Virus record (IMG/VR): IMGVR_UViG_3300042482_000702 | Span: 137,355 to 201,354 of that record | Strand: one strand, 5' to 3' | DNA from: a virus | DNA: 64,000 bases | Shown: one piece after another, positions 9,354-18,890 of the stretch | Layout of the letters: each line of letters opens with the position of its first letter | Numbering within the stretch: position 1 is the first letter of the stretch | Notes under the pieces: model-generated | The model's input: the letters and a program-made list of their open reading frames with translations, nothing else | Database searches by the model: none | Told to the model about the DNA's origin: nothing | Made by a program: the position numbers and the translations under genes

Positions 9354-12300
9354 TTATTTAAATTTGATTTTACCATCATAGGATTTATTATCACTATTAG
9401 AATTTACACCACTATATAATTCCATAATATCTTTTTGTTGTTGAGCATCTGTTGCCGTGTCCGGAATTGTTGTATATTCAAATTTTCTTAATTTACCTTT
9501 TGGATATACAAACTCATTAACATATTTAGTATATTCTGGAAATTTTTTAACATCTGTAATATATTTAATTTCATCCAACAATTCTTTATCAACAATTTTT
9601 TTAAAGTCTTCACAAATTTTTTCAAACTTATTTTTTAAATTAGAGGGTGTTTTAATGGTTAATAATTCACCAATAATAATTTTATTAATAAAATCATTAA
9701 ATTTATTTTTATTATTAAAAATTTGAGCTAACACCATAAATTGTCTCTTATCTTCTATTGTTGATATTTTGGATGAAATAAATTCAAAACCACCAGGTTG
9801 AGTATAATTTGATGTTATTACATTAACATTTGATTGTCTTTTTAAGAATATATCAAAAGATTGTAACTGAGTCGCAATCTCATCATAATCTTTGGCTAAT
9901 TCAATATATGTGTCTTGTGGAGCGCCTTGACTAGCCGAATTAACTTCTGTAGTACCTTTAATGTTATATACTCTAGGTTTACCACTTTCAAGTATTTTAC
10001 CATCAGTTTTAGTCATTAATAAATTAATTTTTCTAAAAAATTGAACCATGCTTTCTTCTTGAGTTGTAATCTCTTGTATTTTGGTAAAAATACCATTACT
10101 AAATTCTCCTTGATAACTATTAATATAGTTATTTAAATTTGTTTTAACTTTTTGTATTATTGAATCTGTAAATGTATATTTAACTAATCGACTTATTATA
10201 AAGTTTTTATTAGATGGGTTATCAGCATTTATATCAGATAATAATGTTGAAAATAATAAGTTAATTTTATTCTCAACACTTACATTTCCATCTCCACCTG
10301 GTTTACCATATATTGGAACTATTTGTCTACCTGTTTTAGTAGTAAAATGACCTGAACTATATAATCTATCTTGAGTCATCAATTGCCATATTCCATAATT
10401 GTAAGATTTTATTATAGATTCACATTGATTTGGAATATTAGTATAATACTCTTTTGTTGCATCCAAAACTTTATCCATAATGACAGAATATTCAGTTTGA
10501 CCTGTCTGTCCATCAGTTACCGGAATATTAGTTAATATATTTCCAATAGTATTTCCACCATTATTTAAAAGACTATTATCAATATTATTTACTGTTGCAA
10601 CAGGTTGAGAATCCAATATTGCTTGTACAACTCTTGCATCTAAAGCTGACGTATCTTCAGTAGCCGTAGCTCTTTCATCATATATTTCAGTATTAGCATA
10701 ATAATTAAACGATAATGCGTTTTGTAATTGTTCCACCGGTCTAGCCAACCCTTGTCCTCCAATAAAATCAAAACTCATAGTAACATTCGCTAACATTGGT
10801 TGTACACCAATACCTTCAGGATTTAAATCATAAAGTAATGGTTCATAAGTAAAGGCAACACTATTTGGGATTATTTTACTATTGTAAAAATCACCAATTC
10901 TTAAAACTAAAACCGGAGGTGCTCCAAAAGAAGTGTTAACCGCATCATTATATCTTGGTTTGTTATCTGTTCCAATAACTGGTATAGTCTCACCAGGTCT
11001 AACACATTGATTTAAGAAGGTTAAACGAGAATTTAATCCTTCAGGTGTCATAGAGTGAAATGCTGGGTTAAAATACTTAATTTTCTCTTTTATTGAGTCA
11101 TACACCATTGGAGAATTTTCCGCAATCACCTCAAAATAATCACATTCTGATAATAATTGTCTAATAATTTGTTTACTAATACCTTTTTTAATATTTTCTT
11201 CAATTCTAACATTTAACTCAGGTTTAACAGGTTTTATATTTTCAGTCTCTGATGGAGTCACTTTTTCTGGTTCTGCTGGTACCGGAGTTGGTGAAGGAGT
11301 TACATTAATCTCACCAATTTTTACTCTTCTACACGCCATCGCTGTTGCAGCAAAAATTTCAGAGGTTTGGTCTACTACCTTACCATTTTTATCCTTAATA
11401 TTATCAGAACAATTTACTTGTTTTCCCAAACCCAATGAAGTTTTTGGTACTGGAGTTGTTTCACCCGCACCTTGTGGTGGGTTAATTATAAATGTTTTAT
11501 CTTTAATAAAAGGACCTAAACAGGCTTCCCCTACAGTAAAATTCGTTAAAAACTGAACAACTGAATCGTTTCTTCTTAAAGATAAATTAGTATTATATGC
11601 CGGTTTAGCAAGAGCTGACGCCGAACCAACCATATTAATTGTTATTTTACCTTTTTTCTCTTTTAAAATATTATAAGCATCAATTATAAAATTACTTGTA
11701 CCACCAGCAATTGTGTTAAAATTATCTATAACGACCTTATTAAAAAATTCCGTCACATTTCTATTAAAATCCCCTTCATTAAAAAGCCCATCAGCAAAAT
11801 TTTGATACTTTGTAATGTTGGCAGGATTTATATATGAATTGTATGTTTGTTCATAACTTACAGAAGATGTTGTTTTTGTTGTCTTTGGGTCGGGAGTATC
11901 GTTCTCAAAATAAAAAGCAAATTCTTTATATTTTTCTTTAAAATTGTCTATTGATGTATCAGGCGTTATTTTAGTTTCTTTAGTTGCTAAACTACCATTT
12001 GTTCCCGCATTATCAGCAGAAATTGATTTACTAATTCCTTTAAGTTCTTCATCTGTTAAATTAGGATTACTTAATATTGTTTGATAAGTATATAAATCTT
12101 TAGTTGGAATAGTATTAAATTTAATAGCCAATTCATATATATCGTATTTAACACATCCAGCAAAAAATGAATCAATAATTGAGTTAATTCTATCTTTGTT
12201 TTTTCCTTTCAATTGTTGTTTAACAATTACATTCATTATTGAAGGATGGTCAACAATCATTTTCCAACTTAAACTACCTGTTCTAGTCGTATCTTTATAT

Positions 12301-14348
12301 GTATATATTGGTTCAGGTCTCCCTAAAAAAGTTTGTTTATTCCAACTGGCGTTACTTGTATCACTAAATTTTAAATCATACGGAGGAAACCACATAACTC
12401 TACCCCCATTTGGACCTTTCTCACAAACAGGTAATTCATCATAAGTAAATCCAGGTTTACTTGATGTTCTCCAAGCCAAATTCTCAATAGAGAACATATA
12501 TTTTTTAGCGTATCCACCTTTACCATTAACATCCGGAATAATATTTGTTGACCCATTTGAAAGTGGTGCAATATTTAGATTAAATGTACTATCTAAAACT
12601 GAATTGGTAAAACCTCTATTTTTTGTGGTAATACCTTCTGTTTTTTGTAAATCGGCATAAGTATAATATGGTGTATCTTTAGTAAACACACGACAATACT
12701 CAATACCAGCATTTTCACCGGTTGTTTTATCAGTATATGAAAGAACCTGTGAACCTTTTGTTATTTCTTTATAACCATCGTGAAATACCTTACTAACTTG
12801 ATTAATTGCATTACCAACATGCTTTAATCTAGCAATCCCCGAAACATTATCAGCAGAATTAACTAATCGTTGTGTTTGGTCTAATATTGAGGTATCTTTA
12901 AAATCTATATTGGTAGATTCAGAACTACTAAAACTACTACTAATTTCATTAAACTCTGTATCTAAACTTCCACTTCCACCACCAGGTGTTGCGTGAAATC
13001 CGGCATTTGATTTGTATTTTGGAGATGTCCAAACTAATTGACCATCAATCCCCCCACCATCACTTGATGATTTTCCGGCTAAACCAAATTTTAAAATACC
13101 TTCATTACCCTCAAACAATATACCCAATTCAGAAGGTCCATAAACCGGAGAGGATTCTTGTTGTCCGAAAGCATTAACGGGAACTTTATTCGGAGGAGAT
13201 GTTATTGATGAAGGTTCAGAATTTTTACTACCAACATAATAACCACCAATTAATGTACCATTACTAGGGTTTATTAAATTAACCGCAAGATTTACTAAAC
13301 CTTGAGCAACACCTAATAACCCACCGTAATTTTTATCATATGACGGTTGAAATCGATTATAGTCTATATTAGCAAATAATGCGGACCTTTGTCCATTACC
13401 AGTATTATTTAAAAATATTTCAGAGGGGTTTCTTTTTAAATTTAAAATTGGACCTAAAAATCCACCCGTTAATTGATTAACTACATTTAACGCTGTTGAT
13501 GTTTGTTTGGTTTGACTATTTTGATTGTTGTCATCAAAGTAATCACCCGGAATTAATGAAACCGGCCAATAAGCCCCCGCCAATCTTGTTGCAAAATCAG
13601 CAGCCGCAATAACAGGGTTTTCCGGAACCGTAATTTTCCAATTTTTATATATTAACGGTTGTTTCCCCGATACCATCATACTAACCTCAAAAGGGTCTTG
13701 TAATGATTGTAAATTTACTCGTCCAACAGTGTTTTTAATAAGTTCAGTGGCAATCCTTTCTTGAAAAAGATAATTTAATTGAGACGCACCTAATTTAGCT
13801 ATGTAAGAGTCTTGAGATAATGAACCATTATCCCCATTTGGGTTTTTTGAAAATAATATATCATACGGACTGTATGTTGATGACACAAAACTACTCGGGT
13901 CCCAATATGGTAAATATAATTTATCGTTATTTTGTATGTCTGTAACAATGAGCATATCGTTATAACCCCCTACCGGTCCATAAGAGTTTGTTATAAAAGC
14001 CGCATCAATATAAAATTCATTAACTAAATCTAATACCGTATCATTTGGTTTATATTCACCTTTATTTGAATCAATTGGTACTAATACTCTATTGTATGTG
14101 ATTTCCGTATTAAAACCCCCATTTGGACCATATTCATTTAATGGATATAATAATTTTGCGTATGGGTCATTAGCGATTAAATCATTAGGGGAATCAATCA
14201 CCGGAGATTGAGATAAAGTTACCTCATAATTTAAATCTGATGATGTGGGGGTATAAACACCCATAACACTATACGCGGCTAAATTTTTAGCCATAAGTAT
14301 ATTTCTAAATGATGATGATGAAGTAAAGGATAATGAACTATCTGACAT
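9354..14348 (-). CDS. Large baseplate-associated protein with OmpA-like segment (1664 aa)
   Basis: A 1664-residue structural protein encoded between the tape measure gene and the gp53-like gene, hence almost certainly part of the baseplate. No domain covers most of its length. Near residues 880-935 there is an OmpA-C-like signature: a helix, then KITINMVGSAS, then NTNLSLRRNDSVVQFL. The Arg of the LSxRR motif that touches peptidoglycan in OmpA is kept, but the usual Asp of the GHTD loop is replaced. A Pro-rich linker (PSPTPVPAEPEKVTPSE) follows at about 1010-1035, and the C-terminal third is helical and Lys-rich. The segment may bind peptidoglycan during tail penetration; that is inference. 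It has a late-promoter-like motif just upstream. Confidence 0.68.
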   Translation of the reverse strand: MSDSSLSFTSSSSFRNILMAKNLAAYSVMGVYTPTSSDLNYEVTLSQSPVIDSPNDLIANDPYAKLLYPLNEYGPNGGFNTEITYNRVLVPIDSNKGEYKPNDTVLDLVNEFYIDAAFITNSYGPVGGYNDMLIVTDIQNNDKLYLPYWDPSSFVSSTYSPYDILFSKNPNGDNGSLSQDSYIAKLGASQLNYLFQERIATELIKNTVGRVNLQSLQDPFEVSMMVSGKQPLIYKNWKITVPENPVIAAADFATRLAGAYWPVSLIPGDYFDDNNQNSQTKQTSTALNVVNQLTGGFLGPILNLKRNPSEIFLNNTGNGQRSALFANIDYNRFQPSYDKNYGGLLGVAQGLVNLAVNLINPSNGTLIGGYYVGSKNSEPSSITSPPNKVPVNAFGQQESSPVYGPSELGILFEGNEGILKFGLAGKSSSDGGGIDGQLVWTSPKYKSNAGFHATPGGGSGSLDTEFNEISSSFSSSESTNIDFKDTSILDQTQRLVNSADNVSGIARLKHVGNAINQVSKVFHDGYKEITKGSQVLSYTDKTTGENAGIEYCRVFTKDTPYYTYADLQKTEGITTKNRGFTNSVLDSTFNLNIAPLSNGSTNIIPDVNGKGGYAKKYMFSIENLAWRTSSKPGFTYDELPVCEKGPNGGRVMWFPPYDLKFSDTSNASWNKQTFLGRPEPIYTYKDTTRTGSLSWKMIVDHPSIMNVIVKQQLKGKNKDRINSIIDSFFAGCVKYDIYELAIKFNTIPTKDLYTYQTILSNPNLTDEELKGISKSISADNAGTNGSLATKETKITPDTSIDNFKEKYKEFAFYFENDTPDPKTTKTTSSVSYEQTYNSYINPANITKYQNFADGLFNEGDFNRNVTEFFNKVVIDNFNTIAGGTSNFIIDAYNILKEKKGKITINMVGSASALAKPAYNTNLSLRRNDSVVQFLTNFTVGEACLGPFIKDKTFIINPPQGAGETTPVPKTSLGLGKQVNCSDNIKDKNGKVVDQTSEIFAATAMACRRVKIGEINVTPSPTPVPAEPEKVTPSETENIKPVKPELNVRIEENIKKGISKQIIRQLLSECDYFEVIAENSPMVYDSIKEKIKYFNPAFHSMTPEGLNSRLTFLNQCVRPGETIPVIGTDNKPRYNDAVNTSFGAPPVLVLRIGDFYNSKIIPNSVAFTYEPLLYDLNPEGIGVQPMLANVTMSFDFIGGQGLARPVEQLQNALSFNYYANTEIYDERATATEDTSALDARVVQAILDSQPVATVNNIDNSLLNNGGNTIGNILTNIPVTDGQTGQTEYSVIMDKVLDATKEYYTNIPNQCESIIKSYNYGIWQLMTQDRLYSSGHFTTKTGRQIVPIYGKPGGDGNVSVENKINLLFSTLLSDINADNPSNKNFIISRLVKYTFTDSIIQKVKTNLNNYINSYQGEFSNGIFTKIQEITTQEESMVQFFRKINLLMTKTDGKILESGKPRVYNIKGTTEVNSASQGAPQDTYIELAKDYDEIATQLQSFDIFLKRQSNVNVITSNYTQPGGFEFISSKISTIEDKRQFMVLAQIFNNKNKFNDFINKIIIGELLTIKTPSNLKNKFEKICEDFKKIVDKELLDEIKYITDVKKFPEYTKYVNEFVYPKGKLRKFEYTTIPDTATDAQQQKDIMELYSGVNSNSDNKSYDGKIKFK

Positions 14349-14357
14349 TTTTTATTA

Positions 14358-14374
14358 TTTTATTATAAATAGAC
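14358..14374 (-). promoter_or_regulatory. Late-promoter-like motif
   Basis: The minus strand reads GTCTATTTATAATAAAA ten bases before the ATG at 14348, nearly the same as the copy at 35014-35030. Confidence 0.45.
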
Positions 14375-14387
14375 AAAATATTTATTT

Positions 14388-16325
14388 TTAAGCTTGCATT
14401 TGTTTTGTTCTAGACCCTGTTTTGCTACTTGTTAAATTATTATTTGGGTCTAATTTACCAATAGAATATATTGCTTGAACCATTTGTGGGTCTTTCAACG
14501 CCAATGCTAATTGAGCCGTGTCAATATTTGGATTGTTAGAATCTATCTTAATATTTAAATTAACATTTGAATCAACCGTGTGTTTAGTGTTTGTTTCTGC
14601 TAACTGACTATTACCTACCCCAACCTTTTTTAAATCATCTTTATATTGAGTTTCTAATTTTGTTGTGTTAACAACATTAGTCACATTAGTCACATTTGTT
14701 GTAGGATTATTCATATTATTAATTGCCTGTGTATTACCATTAACCTCATTGGATTTAAAAATTTCTTTTAATTCAGGTATAGATTCCATCTTTTCTTTTA
14801 ACACTTTACCAGAATTAGTTAGTATTTCTAAAAATATATTTTGAGATTTTGTTAAATTTTTCATTGATTCATCAGCCTTATCAACAGTATCTGTAAAGGC
14901 TGTTTTAGTTCCTTGTTGAATATTTTTACTTGCCGATTGTAAACTTTCCAAAACTTTAGACAATGAAGATTCTCCTTTAATAAACTTGTTGAAATCCTCT
15001 AAAACTCCCCCAATATTTTTATCAATTCCTTGTCTCATAGTTTTAATAGAGGATGATTCAGCACTAAGAGTTTTTTCTAATTGTTTATACAATTCTCTCG
15101 GAGCATCTAATGCCGCTTGACCAACTTTTGTTCCCGCTATAGCTCTACCAGTTCTATTTTTAATACTCTCCACCGAAGCATATATAGCTTCTTGTTGACT
15201 TAGTTGTGATTTTGCCACATCTTCAAGTGTTTTAGGTTGTTTAGATAAAGCCTCAATATCAGGTTTACTTAATTCAGCAACACTTTTTGTCACTTTTTCA
15301 CCTTTTTCACCTGTAAAACTAACTTCATATTTCCCCGTACCTTTATTCATTTCCGCCATATTGGCAATCATAGTTCTTTGGTCTTCAGTTATATCACCGC
15401 CCGGAAACTTAATAGATTTCATTTTTTCCGCCAATTCAGCACTACCTAAAGCCATTTTAGCCAATTGTCCTACTGGTAATCCCATCGCGGATTCTATCTC
15501 CTTCATTTGACGTTTAGCACCCGGCATAATTTCAAAATTACCATCTTTATTCAGTCGAACAAATTGTTCACTCATTTTAGCAATTTGATTCTGAAGTTCT
15601 GCTGGGTCATTTTGAGCCAAATCCATTAATCGAAGAGGGTCTAATAAATCACCTTGAGCCACACCTAATCTTTGCATTGAAGCCGCCATTTTAATAGCTT
15701 CTTCAGGGTCAAACAATTTATCAGCAATACTTAAAGTACTTGACATATCAACTCTTAAACCGGTAGCTTGTGCCGCCATTTTTGCCAAACCATCAACACC
15801 ATTAGCAAAATTAAATTTATTAAGAGCTGACATATTTTCAACAACTTGTTTAGAAACCGTTAAAGAATTAACACCTAAACTATTTGCCTTTAAAACAACT
15901 TTTTCCATTTGGGAAGATGCGTCATACATAGAAAATCCCGCATCTTTAAACCCTGATATAATACTATCAACGCCTTGACCTGAAACTTTTTGGGCCGCAT
16001 ATAATTTAGAGTAAGAATCCGAAGTAAGTATTAAATTTCTACCTAAAGTTGTTGCCGCTTTATTTTGTATATCAACAATTTCACTAAATTTACCACCTAA
16101 AATCGCAACACTAGTTGCCGCATCACCCATTGACGCTTTTATAGCAATCAAATTTTGATTACTAACACCCATAGTTCTCATAACTTCAGATGCTGCGGTA
16201 TCCACTTGATGTAAAATGTCTTTAATGTTTGCCGGGTCTAGATTAGTCCAAAAGGCATCACCAAGTTCTTTGATAGTTTGTTTGAATGAACCTATAATAC
16301 CATCCTTATCGTCTATATCTGCCAT
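14388..16325 (-). CDS. Tail tape measure protein
   Basis: A 645-residue, mainly helical protein rich in Ala, Met, Lys and Glu, placed where a tape measure is expected: after tube and chaperone-like genes and before the baseplate genes. T4 gp29 is of similar size (590 residues). Residues about 80-330 are Ala-rich helices (for example LDPLRLMDLAQNDPAELQNQ) like the core of phage tape measure proteins; the C-terminal 150 residues carry Asn/Thr-rich linkers and a short coiled coil. It would set tail length inside the tube. No transmembrane pair or lytic domain is obvious. The family call rests on composition and position more than on a specific motif. Confidence 0.72.
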   Translation of the reverse strand: MADIDDKDGIIGSFKQTIKELGDAFWTNLDPANIKDILHQVDTAASEVMRTMGVSNQNLIAIKASMGDAATSVAILGGKFSEIVDIQNKAATTLGRNLILTSDSYSKLYAAQKVSGQGVDSIISGFKDAGFSMYDASSQMEKVVLKANSLGVNSLTVSKQVVENMSALNKFNFANGVDGLAKMAAQATGLRVDMSSTLSIADKLFDPEEAIKMAASMQRLGVAQGDLLDPLRLMDLAQNDPAELQNQIAKMSEQFVRLNKDGNFEIMPGAKRQMKEIESAMGLPVGQLAKMALGSAELAEKMKSIKFPGGDITEDQRTMIANMAEMNKGTGKYEVSFTGEKGEKVTKSVAELSKPDIEALSKQPKTLEDVAKSQLSQQEAIYASVESIKNRTGRAIAGTKVGQAALDAPRELYKQLEKTLSAESSSIKTMRQGIDKNIGGVLEDFNKFIKGESSLSKVLESLQSASKNIQQGTKTAFTDTVDKADESMKNLTKSQNIFLEILTNSGKVLKEKMESIPELKEIFKSNEVNGNTQAINNMNNPTTNVTNVTNVVNTTKLETQYKDDLKKVGVGNSQLAETNTKHTVDSNVNLNIKIDSNNPNIDTAQLALALKDPQMVQAIYSIGKLDPNNNLTSSKTGSRTKQMQA

Positions 16326-16334
16326 ATCAAATTG

Positions 16335-16350
16335 TGTTTATATATAAATA
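16335..16350 (-). promoter_or_regulatory. Late-promoter-like motif (weak)
   Basis: The minus strand reads TATTTATATATAAACA ten bases before the tape measure ATG. A similar ATATATAAACA lies before the gp26-like gene (about 17279-17289). It is a looser match than the other copies. Confidence 0.3.
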
Positions 16351-16367
16351 CGCCAACAACAATTTTA

Positions 16368-16544
16368 TTATTCTTGTTTTGGCGTATTGTCTTCGATTAT
16401 TCTATCAATTAAATATTTTCTCATATAGGTTGGCATGATGTTAAAATCATTATATGATGTTCTAATAAATTTAGCGAGTAAATAATACTCTTCGACTAGA
16501 AGTTGTCGATAATTAGAAGAAAGGCCGAAAAAACTCCACCCCAA
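16368..16544 (-). CDS. Short chaperone-like ORF, probably expressed by +1 frameshift from the gp26-like gene
   Basis: A 58-codon open frame overlaps the end of the gp26-like gene in the +1 frame and continues for 52 codons past the shift point. Its peptide (GLSSNYRQLLVEEYYLLAKF, then MPTYMRKYLIDRI) looks like a real small phage tail-assembly protein, similar in style to the gp51-type proteins that follow gp26 in T4-like phages. There is no ATG near its beginning and no ribosome binding site before the only candidate start, a TTG at 16544. The overlap contains TTT TTT CGG (16533-16525). A phenylalanine tRNA could slip forward from TTT to TTC while the ribosome waits at CGG, which is expected to be rare in such an AT-rich genome. 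The fusion would be 299 residues. A sequencing indel in the T6 run is the main alternative. Confidence 0.6.
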   Translation of the reverse strand: MGWSFFGLSSNYRQLLVEEYYLLAKFIRTSYNDFNIMPTYMRKYLIDRIIEDNTPKQE

Positions 16545-17268
16545 AGGTAATCTCGAAAGTTACCAAGTCTCCTGAAGGGGCTTTTACTGTTTGTTTTAAG
16601 TCTAATGATGGTTGGTTTTCTTTGATGAAATTACGAACATATTTTGAGTCCATAATTGGTAATGAATCAACAAATAATGAAATGTCCCCCGGATTTGAAT
16701 TACCGTCAATTTCTACTATTTGTTTTGATAATCTCCAAGTAACAACAGGAGCTGTTCTACCTACTGGGTAAGACTCCTCTAATGTTGAAAGATTAAGGAT
16801 ATCTCCGTAAGATAATGGTTTTAGTTTTACGGTATGCCCCGTTTTAGGTAGTTTTGTTGTAAACAACCCATTTTCATCTGGTTGGGCACTAGTTTTTTTA
16901 ATGTTTAATTCATCAAGAATTACCGTATACGGGAATTGTTTAGATGTCTTTGGGTCAACTAAATTTACATTATATTCAGGACCAAACGAAGTATTTCTTA
17001 AGAAAATTAAAATAGCCTCAACATCACCATCTAATAACTCTTCAGGTTTTAAATCGTGCTCATAAATTTTATTTCTTAATAAAGTCATAATAATATTACT
17101 ATTATTTTGAGACGCTCCCATCAAAAAATTCTCATCATTAGCTGTTAAATAACCAACTTTGATTGATTTCTTTTTTGATTTATAAAATATTCCACCAGAG
17201 GGTAACATTACTATATCGTGTGGTAATGAAAAATTTTCAGTTGCTGCGTTAATTAAATCTTGTTCCAT
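16513..17268 (-). CDS. gp26: gp26-like baseplate hub / tail assembly protein
   Basis: A 251-residue protein with the T4 gp26 family pattern: an N-terminal LPSGGIFYKSKKKSIKVGYL segment, then an ANDENFLM helix start, LLDGDVEAILIFLRNTSFG in the middle and a C-terminal beta part. In T4, gp26 is needed for hub assembly. Its position between tube and tape measure genes is where other tailed phages encode tail assembly chaperones, and like them it seems to carry a frameshift extension (see the ORF at 16368-16544). I therefore think it is a tape measure chaperone rather than only a hub part; that is inference. A terminator lies upstream, so it needs its own promoter; an ATATATAAACA motif lies about 12 bases before the ATG. 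Confidence 0.75.
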   Translation of the reverse strand: MEQDLINAATENFSLPHDIVMLPSGGIFYKSKKKSIKVGYLTANDENFLMGASQNNSNIIMTLLRNKIYEHDLKPEELLDGDVEAILIFLRNTSFGPEYNVNLVDPKTSKQFPYTVILDELNIKKTSAQPDENGLFTTKLPKTGHTVKLKPLSYGDILNLSTLEESYPVGRTAPVVTWRLSKQIVEIDGNSNPGDISLFVDSLPIMDSKYVRNFIKENQPSLDLKQTVKAPSGDLVTFEITFGVEFFRPFF

Positions 17269-17330
17269 ATAACTTATTGTTTATATATAATTATAGTTAA
17301 CATCTTTTTTTAATAAACATTAAATATTTT

Positions 17331-17370
17331 AAAAAATAAAACCCATACATCATTTATATGACATATGGAT
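17331..17370 (-). terminator. Intrinsic terminator after the tail tube gene
   Basis: On the minus strand a 13-bp stem (17370-17358 with 17353-17341, three G-T wobbles) closes an ATAA loop and is followed by TTTATTTTTT. It lies 30 bases after the tube stop codon and would let the tube gene be transcribed far more than the downstream tail genes. Confidence 0.8.
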
Positions 17371-17400
17371 TTCATTTTAATTATATAGATATTTTGAAAA

Positions 17401-17889
17401 TTAGTAAACTAATATACAACGGTCCATACGAATTGTTGCCGTAATAGACGCTAACGCATCGGTAGAATAACCTAATGAATCAAAATTAACATCACTTAAG
17501 AAAGAACCTTCTAAAATCCATTTTTCCACAACAACACCAGTTGGGTCTAACATCTCAAGGTCAATGTTTTTCTTATATCCGGCAGCATAACCCATTCTAC
17601 CTGTTACAGATTCAGCACATAATCTAACCCACTCCATAAGAGCTTGAGATGCTGAAGGCCCGATTGGGTCTCTGAACTTAACATTTATGGTTCCCCAAGT
17701 AAATCTACCTGCAACATATGTTGAAGTATTTAGAAAAGGAATTTCTGTTGCGTTAATTGTAATATGTGGTCTAGCCGCGGTTTCAACAAACCATTCATTA
17801 ATTCCCAAAGAAGATGGAAAACGAACAATAAACCTATTCTGTCTTTTAGGTTCATACGGTATGGGCATTTTCATTAATAAATCAGCCAT
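17401..17889 (-). CDS. gp19: Tail tube protein (gp19-like)
   Basis: A 162-residue protein with the typical length and pattern of T4 gp19 tail tube subunits. I see an N-terminal PKRQNRFIVRFP strand, the INATEIPFLNTSTYVAGRF segment, then WGTINVKFRDPIGPSASQAL and a VEKWILEGSFLSDVNFDSLG beta region. Hexamers of this protein would stack to form the inner tube through which DNA passes. It is flanked by its own late-promoter-like motif (17921-17940) and a strong terminator (17331-17370), giving it a private transcription unit, as fits a protein needed in very high copy number. Confidence 0.92.
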   Translation of the reverse strand: MADLLMKMPIPYEPKRQNRFIVRFPSSLGINEWFVETAARPHITINATEIPFLNTSTYVAGRFTWGTINVKFRDPIGPSASQALMEWVRLCAESVTGRMGYAAGYKKNIDLEMLDPTGVVVEKWILEGSFLSDVNFDSLGYSTDALASITATIRMDRCILVY

Positions 17890-17920
17890 TTTAAATTGTT
17901 TTTAATTTTATTTTATTTTA

Positions 17921-17940
17921 TTGTTATTCTTATAAATATC
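17921..17940 (-). promoter_or_regulatory. Late-promoter-like motif of the tail tube gene
   Basis: The minus strand reads GATATTTATAAGAATAACAA. The identical 20 bases occur at 27920-27939 on the plus strand in front of an unrelated gene, which is strong evidence of a shared regulatory element. Confidence 0.6.
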
Positions 17941-18007
17941 CTCAATTAAAATTTTTTCTATTTACTTTTAAAACTTTAAAAATTATAATTAAGCATAACT
18001 AACTAGA

Positions 18008-18042
18008 TTTTTATTACTAGTTTTTTTTATTACTAGTTTTTT
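18008..18042. repeat. Tandem short repeat with CTAGT arms downstream of the HAD gene
   Basis: TTTTTATTACTAGTTTTTT occurs twice in a row, and an AACTAG at 18001 can pair with the CTAGTT copies. It lies just past the stop of the HAD gene and could be a weak terminator, but the stems are short and AT-rich. Confidence 0.45.
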
Positions 18043-18044
18043 AT

Positions 18045-18866
18045 TTAATATTCTTTTTTTATTCCTCCTGCTGTTGAATAAGTTTTAATTATGTTTTCTG
18101 GTTCTTTTTCAAAATGTTTTTTTACTACATCTACATTTTTTATATCATCATCTGAAAATCCTACTTTAGGTATAAAATAATTGCTTATCTTATTTTTTAA
18201 AAATGCTTTTTTCTGGATATGATTAGAAACTTTTTTAACATATTCTACAAATTCTTTTAACGCCTTAATTTTACCTTCTTCTGGGTTGACAGCAGAACCC
18301 TCACCAAAAGTCACTGGGTAAAATTTACATAAATTTAAATATTCCCTAATCATCTCACTTTTAGAAATTTCTTCTTCATCAGCTAAGTCTCTATATTTTT
18401 CTAAATTTTTTATTAATTCTTCAGAATCAATTCCATTAAAATTAGAAACAATATAATTATAACAACCCTCTTTTAGTACTGACGGAGTATGTCCTCTAGC
18501 AGTCACGATTGAAAAAATTGACCCGTTGTTAATTGCTTCAGCAAAATCAGGCCAAGCTGGTCCTGGTTTAGCTAACATAGCGTCAACAATAAATTGTTTA
18601 TCACCTTTTATACCAAAATATCTAAATGGTTCGTCGGCAAACCCAACAATTTTATGTCCATCATATTCAAATGGCTCTTTACCAATTTGTTCTCTATATT
18701 CAGCAAAATCTTCAGTTGACATACCTACCTCATCACCATCTTCATCTTTTAATATGATTTTAGTTGGCATAGATACAATATTGTCGTCCCAATCAAATGC
18801 ATAGTATTTTTCATCAGGGGCTCCTGTTTCATCAATACCTTCTATTAATTTTCTATTTTTTAACAT
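18045..18866 (-). CDS. HAD-superfamily phosphatase-like protein
   Basis: A 273-residue protein with the motifs of the haloacid dehalogenase fold. Motif I is FDWDDN with Asp25 and Asp27 as the expected nucleophile and acid/base. Motif II is the SIVTARGHT segment, and an acidic GFSDDD near residue 240 fits motif IV. It should therefore be a magnesium-dependent phosphohydrolase; the substrate is unknown. The segment between motifs I and II is unusual and rich in Asp/Glu. It lies between the sheath and tube genes, an odd place for an enzyme, so it may act in virion assembly or simply be co-expressed. A strong hairpin without a T tract lies just upstream. Confidence 0.65.
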   Translation of the reverse strand: MLKNRKLIEGIDETGAPDEKYYAFDWDDNIVSMPTKIILKDEDGDEVGMSTEDFAEYREQIGKEPFEYDGHKIVGFADEPFRYFGIKGDKQFIVDAMLAKPGPAWPDFAEAINNGSIFSIVTARGHTPSVLKEGCYNYIVSNFNGIDSEELIKNLEKYRDLADEEEISKSEMIREYLNLCKFYPVTFGEGSAVNPEEGKIKALKEFVEYVKKVSNHIQKKAFLKNKISNYFIPKVGFSDDDIKNVDVVKKHFEKEPENIIKTYSTAGGIKKEY

Positions 18867-18890
18867 ATGTTTTTGTATGGCTATATTACA

